In this document: one piece after another, positions 31,445 to 40,903 of the stretch
How positions within the stretch are numbered: position 1 is the stretch's first letter
Layout: each line of letters starts with the position of its first letter
Assembly: GCA_017548365.1 (NCBI GenBank)
Contig: JAFZAC010000037.1
Span: forward strand, 1 to 64,000
Direction of reading: 5' to 3'
From: Muribaculaceae bacterium
GTDB lineage: Bacteria > Bacteroidota > Bacteroidia > Bacteroidales > Muribaculaceae
DNA length: 64,000 nucleotides
Notes under the pieces: generated by a model
Seen by the model: the letters and a program-made list of their open reading frames with translations, nothing else
Database searches by the model: none
Told to the model about the DNA's origin: nothing
Translations under genes and position numbers: made by a program

Positions 31445-33814
31445 ATGAAGAAAATTCTATACATAATAATAGCGGCATTGGTGGCGGTGACAGCTCTCGA
31501 ACTCTCGTCGTGTAAAACTGCCAAGATGAAAGATGCTGACGAGAAATATGAACGTGGCGAGTACTACGCCGCTGCCGAGACTTACCGTAAAATCTATAAC
31601 AAACTCAATCGCAAGGAGGACCGTTACCTGCGAGGAGAGGTGGCTTTCATGCTGGGCGAGTGCTATCGTCACTTGAACCAGAGCGCCCGCGCGGCAGCGT
31701 CCTACCAGAACTCTAAGCGTTATGAGTGGGAAGACAGCCTCATTCCATTCTATTTGGCTCAGGCTCAGCAAATGGAGGGACAGTATACTCTAGCCGAACG
31801 CAACTACAAGGCCTATCTTGATACTGCACCAGGCAATTGGCAGGCCAAGGAAGGCTTACGCGGTTGCCAGCAGGCTCCCAAGTGGCGTGACGAGGGTTCT
31901 CGCTACATTGTGAAGAATGCTCGGCTTTTCAATAGCCGCCGAGCCGATTTCTGCCCTATGTTTCTTGACAGCAAGGGCGATGTCCTCTATTTCACTTCTT
32001 CACGAGATAAAGCCACCGGTACGGTAAAGAGCGAAATCACTGGCACAAAGAATTGTGATGTGTTCTTCTCAAAGAAGGACGACAAGGGCAAGTGGAGCAA
32101 TCCCGAGCTTGTTGAGGGTGACCTCAATACCGAGTTTGACGAAGGTATCACTGCTTTCACGCCCGACGGTCAGACCATGTTCTTCGCCAAGGCAATCCGT
32201 AAAGTTGATTCAGGAACAAGTGTCGAGATTTACAAGGCGAGCCGTAGCGAGGCCAGGTGGACTGGTGCGGCAAAGTTTGAGATTACCGCCGACACATTGT
32301 CGGCCTATGACGATCCTGCAGTGAGCAAAGACGGTAAGTGGCTCTATTTTTCAAGTGATATGCCCGGGGGACAAGGCGGCAAAGACATCTGGCGCGTGAT
32401 GATTACCGATGGCCATGGCACTCTTGAGAATCTTGGCGATAAAATCAATACCCCTGGCGACGAGCGCTTCCCCTATGTGCGTGACGACAGTACCCTCTAT
32501 TTTTCGAGCAATGGACATGCCGGATTAGGTGGTCTCGACCTTTTCAGGGCGCGCTTACAGCCGTCGGGAAGATGGTTTGTAGAAAATATGGGCTCACCCA
32601 TGAACTCCAGTGGCGACGACTTTGGCATCACCTTTGAGGCCGAGGGCGAGAGGGGCTTTTTCTCGAGCAACCGCAAGGACGCGCGTGGCTACGACCACAT
32701 ATACAGCTTTGAGAAACCCGACCTAAAGATATGGATTTCGGGCTATGTTCTCGACAAAGACGAGGAACCTGTGCCCAATGCCATCATCCGCATTGTGGGC
32801 AACGACGGCAGCAACCAGAAGGCCGTTGCAAAGCCCGATGGCTCGTTCCGATTTGACTTGCAGCGTGGCGTGAGCTATGTGATGCTTGCCGGAGCCAACG
32901 GATATCTGAACGGCAAGCAGCAGTTCACCAGCGATATCGAGGAGGCCGATGCCGAGTATAGTGTGGACTTCATTCTCGCTGCCATGACCAAACCTCAGGT
33001 GATAGAAAACATTTTCTATGACTATGACAAAGCAACTTTGCGTCCCGAGTCGAAACAGGCACTTGACTCTATGGTACAGGTGATGAACGATAATCCTTAT
33101 ATCACCATTGAGATGGCTTCTCACACCGACCGCGTGGGAGGCGATGAGTATAATCTCAAGCTCAGCGACCGTCGTGCCAAGAGCGTGGTGGACTATCTTA
33201 TTGAGAACGGCGTGGACAGCGCCCGTTTGCAATATCAGGGTTATGGACGTTCACGCCCCAAAGTTGTGACCAAGCGCATTGCACGACTATATCCTCAGTT
33301 TAATGAGGGTGACACTCTAAACGAACCTTTTGTTATGGCATTGTCGAAGGAAGACCGTGCTGCTGCCGACCAAATTAACCGTCGCACCGAGTTCCAGGTT
33401 CTCACGACTAACTATTACCGCACTTTCGATAGCTCACTAAGAGCGCCAGGCGAAGAGGACGCCGATTCGGCTCAACTAGCCGATTCGCGTGGGGAACTTA
33501 GCGAAAAAGATCTCGAAGGCAAGACGCCCGAGGAGATTACTAGGATGAAAGAAGAAGCTGCCACGATGAAGATGCTGGAAGCAGAGAAAGAAAAAGAAAA
33601 AGCAATAGCCGAAGGCAAGGATCCCGATCCCGAAGGCAAGTATAACGGTAAGAATCCTGATGCTAGGCCCAAGTTCGATGGAGGTAGCATATCGGGTAGT
33701 AGTGGCTCAAGAGGTGGCAGCGGTTCAGGAACCGGCAATAGGCCAGGCTCAGGAACTGGAACAGGCACTGGCACCAACTCCACAAGGGATCCTAATGCCA
33801 CAAGAAAGAGATAG
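31445..33814 (+). CDS. porE: PorE-like OmpA-family lipoprotein of the T9SS
   Basis: A 789-residue lipoprotein (lipobox ending Cys23) with the domain order known for PorE: TPR repeats (about 30-140), a PD40/WD40-like propeller (about 150-420, with YFTSSRD, FFAKA, YFSSDMPGG, YFSSNGHAG and FFSSNR blades), a carboxypeptidase-regulatory-like domain (about 430-515) and an OmpA peptidoglycan-binding domain (about 520-660, MASHTDRVGGDEYN and LSDRRA). In Porphyromonas PorE binds peptidoglycan and supports type IX secretion. The C-terminal ~110 residues are unusual: charged, then rich in Gly, Ser and Thr (GSGTGTGTGTN), ending in basic residues. It is separated from the other T9SS genes by about 4.3 kb. 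Confidence 0.85.
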   Translation: MKKILYIIIAALVAVTALELSSCKTAKMKDADEKYERGEYYAAAETYRKIYNKLNRKEDRYLRGEVAFMLGECYRHLNQSARAAASYQNSKRYEWEDSLIPFYLAQAQQMEGQYTLAERNYKAYLDTAPGNWQAKEGLRGCQQAPKWRDEGSRYIVKNARLFNSRRADFCPMFLDSKGDVLYFTSSRDKATGTVKSEITGTKNCDVFFSKKDDKGKWSNPELVEGDLNTEFDEGITAFTPDGQTMFFAKAIRKVDSGTSVEIYKASRSEARWTGAAKFEITADTLSAYDDPAVSKDGKWLYFSSDMPGGQGGKDIWRVMITDGHGTLENLGDKINTPGDERFPYVRDDSTLYFSSNGHAGLGGLDLFRARLQPSGRWFVENMGSPMNSSGDDFGITFEAEGERGFFSSNRKDARGYDHIYSFEKPDLKIWISGYVLDKDEEPVPNAIIRIVGNDGSNQKAVAKPDGSFRFDLQRGVSYVMLAGANGYLNGKQQFTSDIEEADAEYSVDFILAAMTKPQVIENIFYDYDKATLRPESKQALDSMVQVMNDNPYITIEMASHTDRVGGDEYNLKLSDRRAKSVVDYLIENGVDSARLQYQGYGRSRPKVVTKRIARLYPQFNEGDTLNEPFVMALSKEDRAAADQINRRTEFQVLTTNYYRTFDSSLRAPGEEDADSAQLADSRGELSEKDLEGKTPEEITRMKEEAATMKMLEAEKEKEKAIAEGKDPDPEGKYNGKNPDARPKFDGGSISGSSGSRGGSGSGTGNRPGSGTGTGTGTNSTRDPNATRKR

Positions 33815-33851
33815 TTAGAGGTTATAGCGCTTTACGGGTGGACTATATCCG

Positions 33852-33883
33852 TTTAAAACTTAACACTTAAAATTTAACACTTG
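33852..33883 (+). repeat. AACTTAACACTT repeat in the ribE leader
   Basis: AACTTAACACTT (33857-33868) and TTTAACACTT (33873-33882) are tandem units ending 7 nt before the ribE ATG. A very similar pair sits just before the ispG ATG on the minus strand (54715-54740). Confidence 0.6.
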
Positions 33884-33889
33884 CAATAA

Positions 33890-34498
33890 ATGTTCTCAGG
33901 AATAGTAGAAGAAGCTGCTCGCGTGGTGGCTCTTGAGAGAGAAGAAGGCAACTTGCACATCACACTCAAGTGCAGCTTTGTAGATGAGTTGAAAATTGAC
34001 CAAAGCGTGTCGCACAATGGCGTGTGCCTCACCGTAGTGAAACTGCCAGGCGACGGCACCTATACCGTCACTGCCATCCAGGAGACTCTCGACCGCAGCA
34101 ATCTGGGATTGCTTCAGGTGGGCGATGAGGTGAACGTGGAGCGCAGTATGCTCATGAACGGACGCCTTGACGGCCACATTGTGCAGGGACACGTTGACCA
34201 GACCGCCACATGCACCAGCGTGCGCGAGGCCGATGGCAGTTGGTACTACACCTTCCGCTATGAGGTTGACCCCGCTATGGCTCGTAAGGGCTATGTCACA
34301 GTCGAGAAAGGCAGCATCACCGTCAACGGCACCAGTCTCACTGTGTGCAACTCCGAGCGCGATAGTTTTGAGGTAGCAATCATTCCTTATACACACGAAC
34401 TTACCAACTTCCACAACATAGTGGAAGGCACTGTCGTGAACCTCGAGTTTGACATAATAGGCAAGTACTTAGCTCGCATCATGGAGTTTAATTCATAA
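33890..34498 (+). CDS. ribE: Riboflavin synthase alpha chain
   Basis: A 202-residue enzyme that dismutates two lumazine molecules into riboflavin. The two tandem lumazine-binding barrels are visible: the first starts MFSGIVEE and contains NGVCLTV, the second has GHIVQGHVD and NGTSLTV. Length matches the family. It is the first gene of a plus-strand run with the phosphodiesterase, a lipoprotein and menA. Confidence 0.95.
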   Translation: MFSGIVEEAARVVALEREEGNLHITLKCSFVDELKIDQSVSHNGVCLTVVKLPGDGTYTVTAIQETLDRSNLGLLQVGDEVNVERSMLMNGRLDGHIVQGHVDQTATCTSVREADGSWYYTFRYEVDPAMARKGYVTVEKGSITVNGTSLTVCNSERDSFEVAIIPYTHELTNFHNIVEGTVVNLEFDIIGKYLARIMEFNS

Positions 34499-34515
34499 TT
34501 CTCGTTTGCTGAGGA

Positions 34516-35043
34516 ATGAAAACAATTGGCATCATAAGCGACACACATTGCTACTGGGATGACCGGTATGCCGAGCATTTTGCCGACTGCGACGAGATTT
34601 GGCATGCTGGCGATATTGGCAATGAGAAGCTCATCGACATGGTCGAGGCGATAGGACCGCAGGTTAGAGCTGTGTGGGGTAATGCCGACGGACAGGACTT
34701 GCGTCGTCGCTTTAAGGAAACCGAGATTTTCACCACCGAGGGCGTGAAGGTGATGTTGACTCACATCGGAGGTTATCCCGGACGCTATGCTCCAGGCATC
34801 AAGTCAAGGTTGGACTTTGTACAGCCCAAAATCTTTGTGTGCGGTCACAGCCACATCCTCAAGGTGATTCCCGACCGCAACTTGGGTGTGCTCACAATCA
34901 ATCCCGGTGCCGCTGGCCGACAGGGATGGCAAAAGGTGCGCACTCTCATTAAACTCACCCTTGATAACGGCAATATCACCGGTTGTCAGGTAATCGAACT
35001 TGCCGATGACCGCGATAACCCACAAGGGCGTGTGGTGGAGTAG
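34516..35043 (+). CDS. YfcE/MJ0936-type metallophosphodiesterase
   Basis: A 175-residue soluble metallophosphoesterase with ISDTH at 7-11, HAGDIGN, GNADG and CGHSH, the complete dinuclear metal site of the small YfcE/MJ0936 phosphodiesterases. Substrate unknown. The start is 17 nt behind ribE. The stop (TAG 35041-35043) directly abuts an ATG of the next reading frame. Confidence 0.9.
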   Translation: MKTIGIISDTHCYWDDRYAEHFADCDEIWHAGDIGNEKLIDMVEAIGPQVRAVWGNADGQDLRRRFKETEIFTTEGVKVMLTHIGGYPGRYAPGIKSRLDFVQPKIFVCGHSHILKVIPDRNLGVLTINPGAAGRQGWQKVRTLIKLTLDNGNITGCQVIELADDRDNPQGRVVE

Positions 35044-35076
35044 ATGTCAGTATTTTACTATTTTGATGTTGAAAAA

Positions 35077-35583
35077 ATGAAAAGGTATTCTTACATATTA
35101 TTGCTTGCGGGATTTGTTTCTGTGCTGTGGTCGTGTCACACTACCGAGGAGAACTACAAAGCGAGCTATGACATAGCAGTTGAGGCCACCCGCACAGGCG
35201 AGAGGGGCGAGGTATATCGTCAGGAACTCGAAAAAAAGATGAAAAATACTGATGTTGTTGATGGCGACAGCATCCGCCTACTGAGTCGCTATTTCAACGT
35301 CGTTAAAGACGAAGGTGAGAAAGATGCCGTCCAGCCAATGAAATATAATGTTGTAGTGGCAGAGTTTGTACAGCTGTTCAATGCCAAGAGCTACTGCCTG
35401 CGCTTGCGCAAAGAGGGACGTCTGGAGCCTTTTGTGGTATATTTAGACAAACAAGAACTATATTGCGTGGTAGCGAAGACAACCGACGATTTGAGCGTGG
35501 CTGCAACCTTTGCCAAGAACCACGAGAAATATATGAAACTCAAAGCCTATGTGCCCAAAGTGTGGGTGCTGAAAAGAATGTAA
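35077..35583 (+). CDS. Lipoprotein with SPOR-like domain
   Basis: A 168-residue lipoprotein (Cys20 in VLWSC). A helical linker (about 25-85) leads to a C-terminal ~80-residue domain (YNVVVAEFVQLFNAKSYCLRLRKEG and FVVYLDKQELYCVVAKT) with the alternating pattern and repeat-like layout of SPOR domains, which bind denuded peptidoglycan; this assignment is tentative. The ATG at 35077 is preferred because it gives a normal lipoprotein signal; an ATG at 35044 would add 11 residues. It lies 7 nt before menA. Confidence 0.6.
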   Translation: MKRYSYILLLAGFVSVLWSCHTTEENYKASYDIAVEATRTGERGEVYRQELEKKMKNTDVVDGDSIRLLSRYFNVVKDEGEKDAVQPMKYNVVVAEFVQLFNAKSYCLRLRKEGRLEPFVVYLDKQELYCVVAKTTDDLSVAATFAKNHEKYMKLKAYVPKVWVLKRM

Positions 35584-35590
35584 CCATAGT

Positions 35591-36487
35591 ATGAATAAGC
35601 AAGCAAAGATTTGGATTGAGGCAATGCGGTTGCGCACTCTGCCAGTGTCGCTAAGCGGTGTGTTGATGGCGATAGGCATTGCACAATGGCAGAATCGCTT
35701 TCGTTGGATTCCTGCTATCTTGTGCATTGTGTTTGCATTGCTCGCACAGGTGGTGTCGAACTTTGCCAATGAATACTACGATTATAAACGAGGTGCCGAT
35801 AAGAAGGGGCGCGTGGGACCGCGACGCGGAGTGACCGAGGGCGACATAAAACCCAGGACTTTGCGCAACGTAACCTACATCACACTTGCTGTAGCATGCC
35901 TTGTGGGCTGCGGCCTCATTCCTTATGGCGGTTGGCAGATGATACCCGTGGGCATCGCAATCGCAGTGTTTGCTCTTGCCTATAGTGCCGGCCCTTATCC
36001 TCTTTCTTATCATGGACTAGGTGAACTCACTGTTTTCATTTTTTATGGTTTGGTGCCAGTCGTTTTCAGCTACTACGTAATAGCTGGCCGCTTGGAGGCG
36101 CTGGCTTTCTTGGGCGGAATCACAATAGGGTTCATGGGAGTTAATGTGCTGCTGGTGAACAATTATCGGGACATGGAGGATGATATTGAGGCTGGCAAAC
36201 GCACAGCGGTGGTGATTTTCGGTCGCAAGCTGGCAAGTACTGCCTATCTGTTTAACGGCTATATGGCAATTGCTATGCTTTCACCATTGTGGCTCATGGT
36301 TTACCTCAATGACAACCCTTCAAAATGGGTATACATAATACCATTGCTTTACTTGGTGATGCACACTGTTACATGGGTGAAACTGATTCGCCGCACTGGC
36401 GCCTCTCTCAACCCCCTGCTAGGCGCTACGGCGCGCAACATGCTTATTTTTGCGATACTAATGCTTGTAGCGCTTTGCTGGTTTTGA
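35591..36487 (+). CDS. menA: 1,4-dihydroxy-2-naphthoate polyprenyltransferase
   Basis: A 298-residue membrane prenyltransferase of the UbiA superfamily, for menaquinone synthesis. About eight to nine helices are visible. The two Asp-rich motifs are NEYYDYKRGAD (about 58-68) and NNYRDMEDDIEAGKRT (about 192-207), which bind the prenyl diphosphate through magnesium. Length and motifs fit MenA well. Last gene of the ribE run, followed by a strong terminator. Confidence 0.93.
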   Translation: MNKQAKIWIEAMRLRTLPVSLSGVLMAIGIAQWQNRFRWIPAILCIVFALLAQVVSNFANEYYDYKRGADKKGRVGPRRGVTEGDIKPRTLRNVTYITLAVACLVGCGLIPYGGWQMIPVGIAIAVFALAYSAGPYPLSYHGLGELTVFIFYGLVPVVFSYYVIAGRLEALAFLGGITIGFMGVNVLLVNNYRDMEDDIEAGKRTAVVIFGRKLASTAYLFNGYMAIAMLSPLWLMVYLNDNPSKWVYIIPLLYLVMHTVTWVKLIRRTGASLNPLLGATARNMLIFAILMLVALCWF

Positions 36488-36562
36488 CGCTTCGCTAAAG
36501 CGAGGGTGGTGTATTTAGTCGTTTGACAAAATGGAATGGTGATATAGAGCGTAAGGAACAAT

Positions 36563-36584
36563 AAAAGCGCCTTAAGGCGCTTTT
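36563..36584. terminator. Bidirectional terminator
   Basis: AAAAGCGCC-ttaa-GGCGCTTTT is a perfect 9-bp palindrome with T-runs on both strands, between the convergent menA and LRR genes. Confidence 0.8.
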
Positions 36585-36610
36585 AATTCTGCATTCTGCA
36601 TTGAATTAGC
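36585..36610 (-). repeat. TCAATGCAG repeat at a stop codon
   Basis: On the minus strand GCTAATTCAATGCAGAATG and the following CAGAATT match 23900-23925 at 24 of 26 positions. The element includes the TAA stop of the LRR gene. Confidence 0.55.
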
Positions 36611-37958
36611 GTTCGGGAATTAAAGCTTTGGCATCGGGTATTTCGTCAATGGTGAGGGCCTTGGTGGTGCCGTCGGCACACCGCACGATGAAGCGCAGGT
36701 CTTTGCTGTTGAAATTGAACGACAGGTTGTTAAAGTCGTCGATGCGTGTTGACAGCTCCTCGCTCACGCTCACAGTCCTGAGGCCTGAGCAGAAGTCGAA
36801 GTTTATCATGTCCATGTGCTTGAACGAGTCGGGGAGAACGATGTTCTCAATCTTGTGGTTGCTGTAGAACGCACCTTTGCCAAGGTATTCCAGTTTATTG
36901 CCGAAATCAACCGAGACAAGGTTGTTACATCCGTAGAAAGCGCTCTCGCCAATGCTCTTGACCTCGGTCATCTTGATGCTTGTGAGATAGCGGCAATCGT
37001 AGAAAGCATGTGCGGCGATGGTTGTCACACTCTCGGGCACGATGTAGTCGCCTAGCTCCTTTTGTGTGGGGCATGCGATCAGCTCTGTCATGTTTTTCGA
37101 GAAAAGTATTCCGTCTATCACAGCGAAAGAGTCGTTTCCATCGGCCACATGATATTCTTTCAACGATTTGCATGACGAGAAGGGATTTCCGCTAATGCTC
37201 GTGAGGGTTGATGGCAGCGTAACTTTTTCAAGGGATGTGCAGCAGTTGAAGATGTTGCTGCCTATGCTAGTGACGCCCTCGGGAATCTCAATCTCGGTGA
37301 GGGTTTTGCAGCAAGAGAAGACATCACTTCCAATTGTTGTTAACTGCTTGGGCATGGTGATGTTTTTTAAGTTGTCGCAATAGGCGAAAGCATAGCCGTT
37401 TATCTGTGTGACGTTCTCGGGCAGTGATATGCTTTCGAGCGATTTGCATGAACTGAAAGCGCTCGAGCCTATCGAGGTGATGCTGGCAGGCAACTTAACA
37501 ATCTTGAGGTTAATGCACTCTTGCAGTAGCCGATCGGGTACTTCGGTGAGTCCATCGGGGAGGGTGATGGTAGTGATAGTCTCGCAGTTCTCAAAGGCTG
37601 CGTACCCTATTTCTCTCACGCTGGCAGGAATGATTATCTCCTTGATTTTCTCGCATTTGCAGAATGCCCAGATGTCAATCTTCTGTAAGGTGGGCGGCAA
37701 AATCAAGTCGGTAACCTTATCGCATCCGAAGAAGCCCCAGGAAGCAATCTCGGTGACATTGTAGGTCACACCGTCATGTTCAACTTGGGCAGGAATCACG
37801 AGTTTGCCCGAAGGCTTGTGCTTGTCATCGATTTTGCCAACTTTCACTTCTTTTTCGTTTATGGTGGTGAATTTGAGTCCTTTGTGATAGAACTCCACCT
37901 GGGCGTTCGCAGCAATGACCGTGAAGGCTATCATTAATGAGATAATCAGTCTTTTCAT
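36606..37958 (-). CDS. BspA-like leucine-rich repeat protein
   Basis: A 450-residue protein with a signal peptide ending ANAQV (residue 20) and about ten BspA/LRR_5-type repeats of ~23 residues between about 60 and 400, for example LPASITSIGSSAFSSCKSLESI and MPKQLTTIGSDVFSCCKTLTEI. Such repeats form solenoids that bind host or bacterial surface ligands. No T9SS C-terminal signal or dockerin-like end is present. A minus-strand TATTTTTG (plus 38001-38008) 43 nt upstream matches a -7 element. It sits behind the terminator of the T9SS operon. Confidence 0.88.
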   Translation of the reverse strand: MKRLIISLMIAFTVIAANAQVEFYHKGLKFTTINEKEVKVGKIDDKHKPSGKLVIPAQVEHDGVTYNVTEIASWGFFGCDKVTDLILPPTLQKIDIWAFCKCEKIKEIIIPASVREIGYAAFENCETITTITLPDGLTEVPDRLLQECINLKIVKLPASITSIGSSAFSSCKSLESISLPENVTQINGYAFAYCDNLKNITMPKQLTTIGSDVFSCCKTLTEIEIPEGVTSIGSNIFNCCTSLEKVTLPSTLTSISGNPFSSCKSLKEYHVADGNDSFAVIDGILFSKNMTELIACPTQKELGDYIVPESVTTIAAHAFYDCRYLTSIKMTEVKSIGESAFYGCNNLVSVDFGNKLEYLGKGAFYSNHKIENIVLPDSFKHMDMINFDFCSGLRTVSVSEELSTRIDDFNNLSFNFNSKDLRFIVRCADGTTKALTIDEIPDAKALIPER

Positions 37959-38062
37959 ATCGGTATGTCTAGTGCTTAGTCGTATTAATTAATAAGTTCG
38001 CAAAAATACTAATATAAACCGAATAAGGGAAAAAAGCTGTTGTTAAAAGACTATAAAAGAAA

Positions 38063-38089
38063 GCACGCGACTGGTTGGTAGTCACGTGC
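38063..38089 (-). terminator. Terminator of the T9SS operon
   Basis: GCACGTGACT-accaacc-AGTCGCGTGC (one mismatch) on the minus strand, followed by TTTCTTTTA, lies 27 nt behind the gldN stop. Confidence 0.6.
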
Positions 38090-38115
38090 CTATTACTCAA
38101 AATATTTTGTTTCTT

Positions 38116-39243
38116 TTATCGCTTGCGGTTGCGCACCGAACGTGAGGCATTTTGATTGGTGCTCTTGGGTTGTTTGGGCTTTGCCGCAGGTTTTTTCTTG
38201 GTTTGCTGTTTTTGGTCATTGTTGTTGCCTCGCTTGGTGGTTCGAGTCTTTTCTTTCTTGTTGTCGGCAGCAACTTCCTGTGTTGACTCTTCTTCCAGCT
38301 CTTCTCCTCTCATTTCGGCCTCGGCTCGGCGTTTACACTCAGCTTGAGCCTGGAGCTCTTGACGTGAAGGTGCCCATAAGTCTTTGTCAAACCTGTGCAG
38401 ACGCTCCTCGATAGAGTCTTGTGCATGCTTGAGGTCGGCGGGATCGGGATAAATCTCTGCGAGCATGAGGTTGCGAAGGTTCTTTACCTTGTAGATGTCG
38501 CCTTGATACATGTTGAGCTTGAAAAAGTCGTCAAGACTGTAACGGGCAAGATTGTTGTCGTCGTCGGTGAACACATATTGCTGTGCAATATAAGGCCTGA
38601 TGTCGTTAAGTTTGACCCAGAACATAGGGAAGCGTATGGGCTCACCACCAAACTCGTCTTGACGGTGAAGAACCGGGCACAAAGCGTCGACGCGTGATGT
38701 CATCTTGTTGCTGCGAGTGTCGAACGACCACTTCTCGATGATATAATAACTCAAAATCTCGAATCCTGGAATGTCGGCATCATCAATGGCATATTTAGGG
38801 TGCTTTTCGCTGCTACCCTTAGCCTCGCTATACAAGATATGGAAACGATCAAGCATATCACTGACCTTTATTCTGTATTCATCGGTAAACATCTCTCTAC
38901 CATCAAGATACTCGTAGGCCGAAATTTGGTCATTGGCAAGGAGTCGCATGATGATGAAGAACATGCTCTGTCCATCCTCGTTAGGCTCTTCGGGATAGTA
39001 CAAGGCAGGATTCTTACCTTTGTTAAGGTCTAAAACTCTATAGACGGTCTTGGTCCACTGCAGGTCGGCCTCGCTGGGTTCGTTCTGCTCGTAGAAAGCT
39101 TGCTGACGCCCCGAGACTTTCACACCGCTATTGTTGCTGTTGTCCCGTCGGTCTTGCCCGTCTTTTTTGACAACTTGTGCGCTGGCGCTGGACCAGGCTA
39201 AAGCAATTGTCAATCCCAAGAATAAAATTTTCAAATATTTCAT
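38116..39243 (-). CDS. gldN: T9SS ring protein GldN/PorN
   Basis: A 375-residue protein with a signal peptide ending ASAQV (from the ATG at 39241-39243). The core (about 50-290, with WTKTVYRVLDLNKGKNPALYYPEEP and EILSYYIIEKWSFD) matches GldN/PorN, the periplasmic partner of the lipoprotein GldK/PorK in the ring under the outer membrane. The last ~90 residues form a highly basic, Gln/Lys/Asn-rich tail (KTRTTKRGNNNDQKQQTKKKP) with no fold. Last gene of the porP-gldKLMN run. Confidence 0.92.
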   Translation of the reverse strand: MKYLKILFLGLTIALAWSSASAQVVKKDGQDRRDNSNNSGVKVSGRQQAFYEQNEPSEADLQWTKTVYRVLDLNKGKNPALYYPEEPNEDGQSMFFIIMRLLANDQISAYEYLDGREMFTDEYRIKVSDMLDRFHILYSEAKGSSEKHPKYAIDDADIPGFEILSYYIIEKWSFDTRSNKMTSRVDALCPVLHRQDEFGGEPIRFPMFWVKLNDIRPYIAQQYVFTDDDNNLARYSLDDFFKLNMYQGDIYKVKNLRNLMLAEIYPDPADLKHAQDSIEERLHRFDKDLWAPSRQELQAQAECKRRAEAEMRGEELEEESTQEVAADNKKEKTRTTKRGNNNDQKQQTKKKPAAKPKQPKSTNQNASRSVRNRKR

Positions 39244-39292
39244 TATAATGAGTTTAAGATGTAACAAAACGATATCTTAGTAAAAACGAATG

Positions 39293-40876
39293 TCAATTAA
39301 CTATTACCTCCATGGGCGAGAGGTCGCGGGTGATGCCATCAGGACCTCGGGCCTTGATTCGTGAAATGTAGAAGCGCTTGCCACGTTGCAGACGTCGGAA
39401 TGCGTTTTTCTGTCTGTCGGAGAAACTGCTGCCAGCCGAAATCTCTGGAATGGCATTGCCCATAGAGTCAAATACGATAGTCTCGAAGCTTACCACTTGG
39501 AACTCGATGTTGAGCAATCCGTCGTCGATAGCTGCATGCAAACCGCTTGCACTCAGCAGTGTGCCCTTCGGGAAGGGACGGCTGCCCTTGTAGCGTGCCG
39601 AGTTGCCCTCGGCATCGCGGTAGACGATATAGGCCGTTGGGTCAGGCAGTTTTCTCACCTTGAACGTTGTGGAGCCCACGTTGGTTCTCGTGCCTTCGAT
39701 TTCTACGGTTACAGTAACGACACATTCGGTTCCAACTTGTGTGGGGTGCGCTATCCATCCATCACCGCTTTTGACGAGCGAGCCGTTGGTCATTGTAGCG
39801 CTCACCGTTCCGTCGCCAATGCCTGGCACCGAAATCGATACTGGGTTGTCGATACCTGCATAGAAGACGTTCATCATTGTAGCGCTTACAGTTGCAATTG
39901 GGTCGATAACGGTGTAGCTCGACTTGAATTCTCGCTTGTAAACCTGTCCATCTTGTCCTACTACCTCAATGTGTCCCGAGTAGTCGAAAGTACCCGACTT
40001 GCTTGTTCCCACCTCATAAATACCCTCGCGATTGCTGAGTCTTGCTCCATTAACATATACGATGGGTCGTTGAGTGGAGTCGATAGCTGCAAGCACAATT
40101 TGTGACTTATATTTCGAGCCACGCATCACCACTCTTGATTGTGGGATAACAAAAGCGTTTATCCAGTTCACCTTGAGTTCACTGAGATCGGCATTAGTGA
40201 GTGCCAGCAAGTGGTTGAGCACTTCACCCTCGGCAAAGCGGACGTCGTTCTGTAACTTGGTGAGCAATGATATAGCAGCCACCGTTGGCATGTTCTCAAA
40301 CATAGTCTCCTCCCAAGTCTTGTTGCTGATGTCGTCTTTAACTTTGAAAGGCTCGGTAGAGAGCGCCGACTCCAGGTTGCGTCGCTTGTCGGGGTCTTCA
40401 AGGAACTTAGTCATGTAGTTCTTGAACTGGTTGATGCGCAAGCGCAGGTCAGTGCCTCTTCGAGTGTCGGGCGAAAGCATTACCACGTTGGCAGCGTCGA
40501 GGTTGTCACGGTTGACGATGTTGTTCACGTCACCTGCCGGTCCATCGGCGGCTTTTACAATCATCGCTTTAAGGGTGTCGATATAGAAGTATAGGCTGTC
40601 GGTGGCATTTCTCACCTCGTTTCCTGAGTTGAGAAGTGGCAGTCCGTTCTTAGGGTCTTTATTGTAGAAAGCCTGGAGTTGAGCCATAATCTGCATGTTG
40701 CGCGCAGTGATAGTGCGGTTAGAACGCTTCAAGCCTTCCTCTACCTGGCTGAATCCGTTGAGCACATCGTTCGATACATTGAGCGCAAGCATGGCCGTCA
40801 AGACGATATACATAAGGTTTATCATCTTTTGACGTGGCGACATCTTCGCCAGAGACTGATTTCTTCCAGTTGCCAT
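39293..40876 (-). CDS. gldM: T9SS motor protein GldM/PorM
   Basis: A 527-residue protein with a short cytoplasmic start, one membrane helix (about 19-35, MINLMYIVLTAMLALNV) and a long periplasmic part of stacked beta-domains ending MEVIVN. This is the standard GldM/PorM layout: with GldL it forms the proton-driven motor that transmits movement to the outer-membrane ring. Located 27 nt behind gldL and ~50 nt before gldN. Confidence 0.95.
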   Translation of the reverse strand: MATGRNQSLAKMSPRQKMINLMYIVLTAMLALNVSNDVLNGFSQVEEGLKRSNRTITARNMQIMAQLQAFYNKDPKNGLPLLNSGNEVRNATDSLYFYIDTLKAMIVKAADGPAGDVNNIVNRDNLDAANVVMLSPDTRRGTDLRLRINQFKNYMTKFLEDPDKRRNLESALSTEPFKVKDDISNKTWEETMFENMPTVAAISLLTKLQNDVRFAEGEVLNHLLALTNADLSELKVNWINAFVIPQSRVVMRGSKYKSQIVLAAIDSTQRPIVYVNGARLSNREGIYEVGTSKSGTFDYSGHIEVVGQDGQVYKREFKSSYTVIDPIATVSATMMNVFYAGIDNPVSISVPGIGDGTVSATMTNGSLVKSGDGWIAHPTQVGTECVVTVTVEIEGTRTNVGSTTFKVRKLPDPTAYIVYRDAEGNSARYKGSRPFPKGTLLSASGLHAAIDDGLLNIEFQVVSFETIVFDSMGNAIPEISAGSSFSDRQKNAFRRLQRGKRFYISRIKARGPDGITRDLSPMEVIVN

Positions 40877-40903
40877 TATCTATCTGTCAAGTGTGTGAGT
40901 GAA

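Noticed and set aside
36585..36610. TGCAG-rich repeat considered as part of the terminator
   Set aside because: The terminator palindrome at 36563-36584 is complete without it, and the repeat recurs at 23900 with no such terminator.
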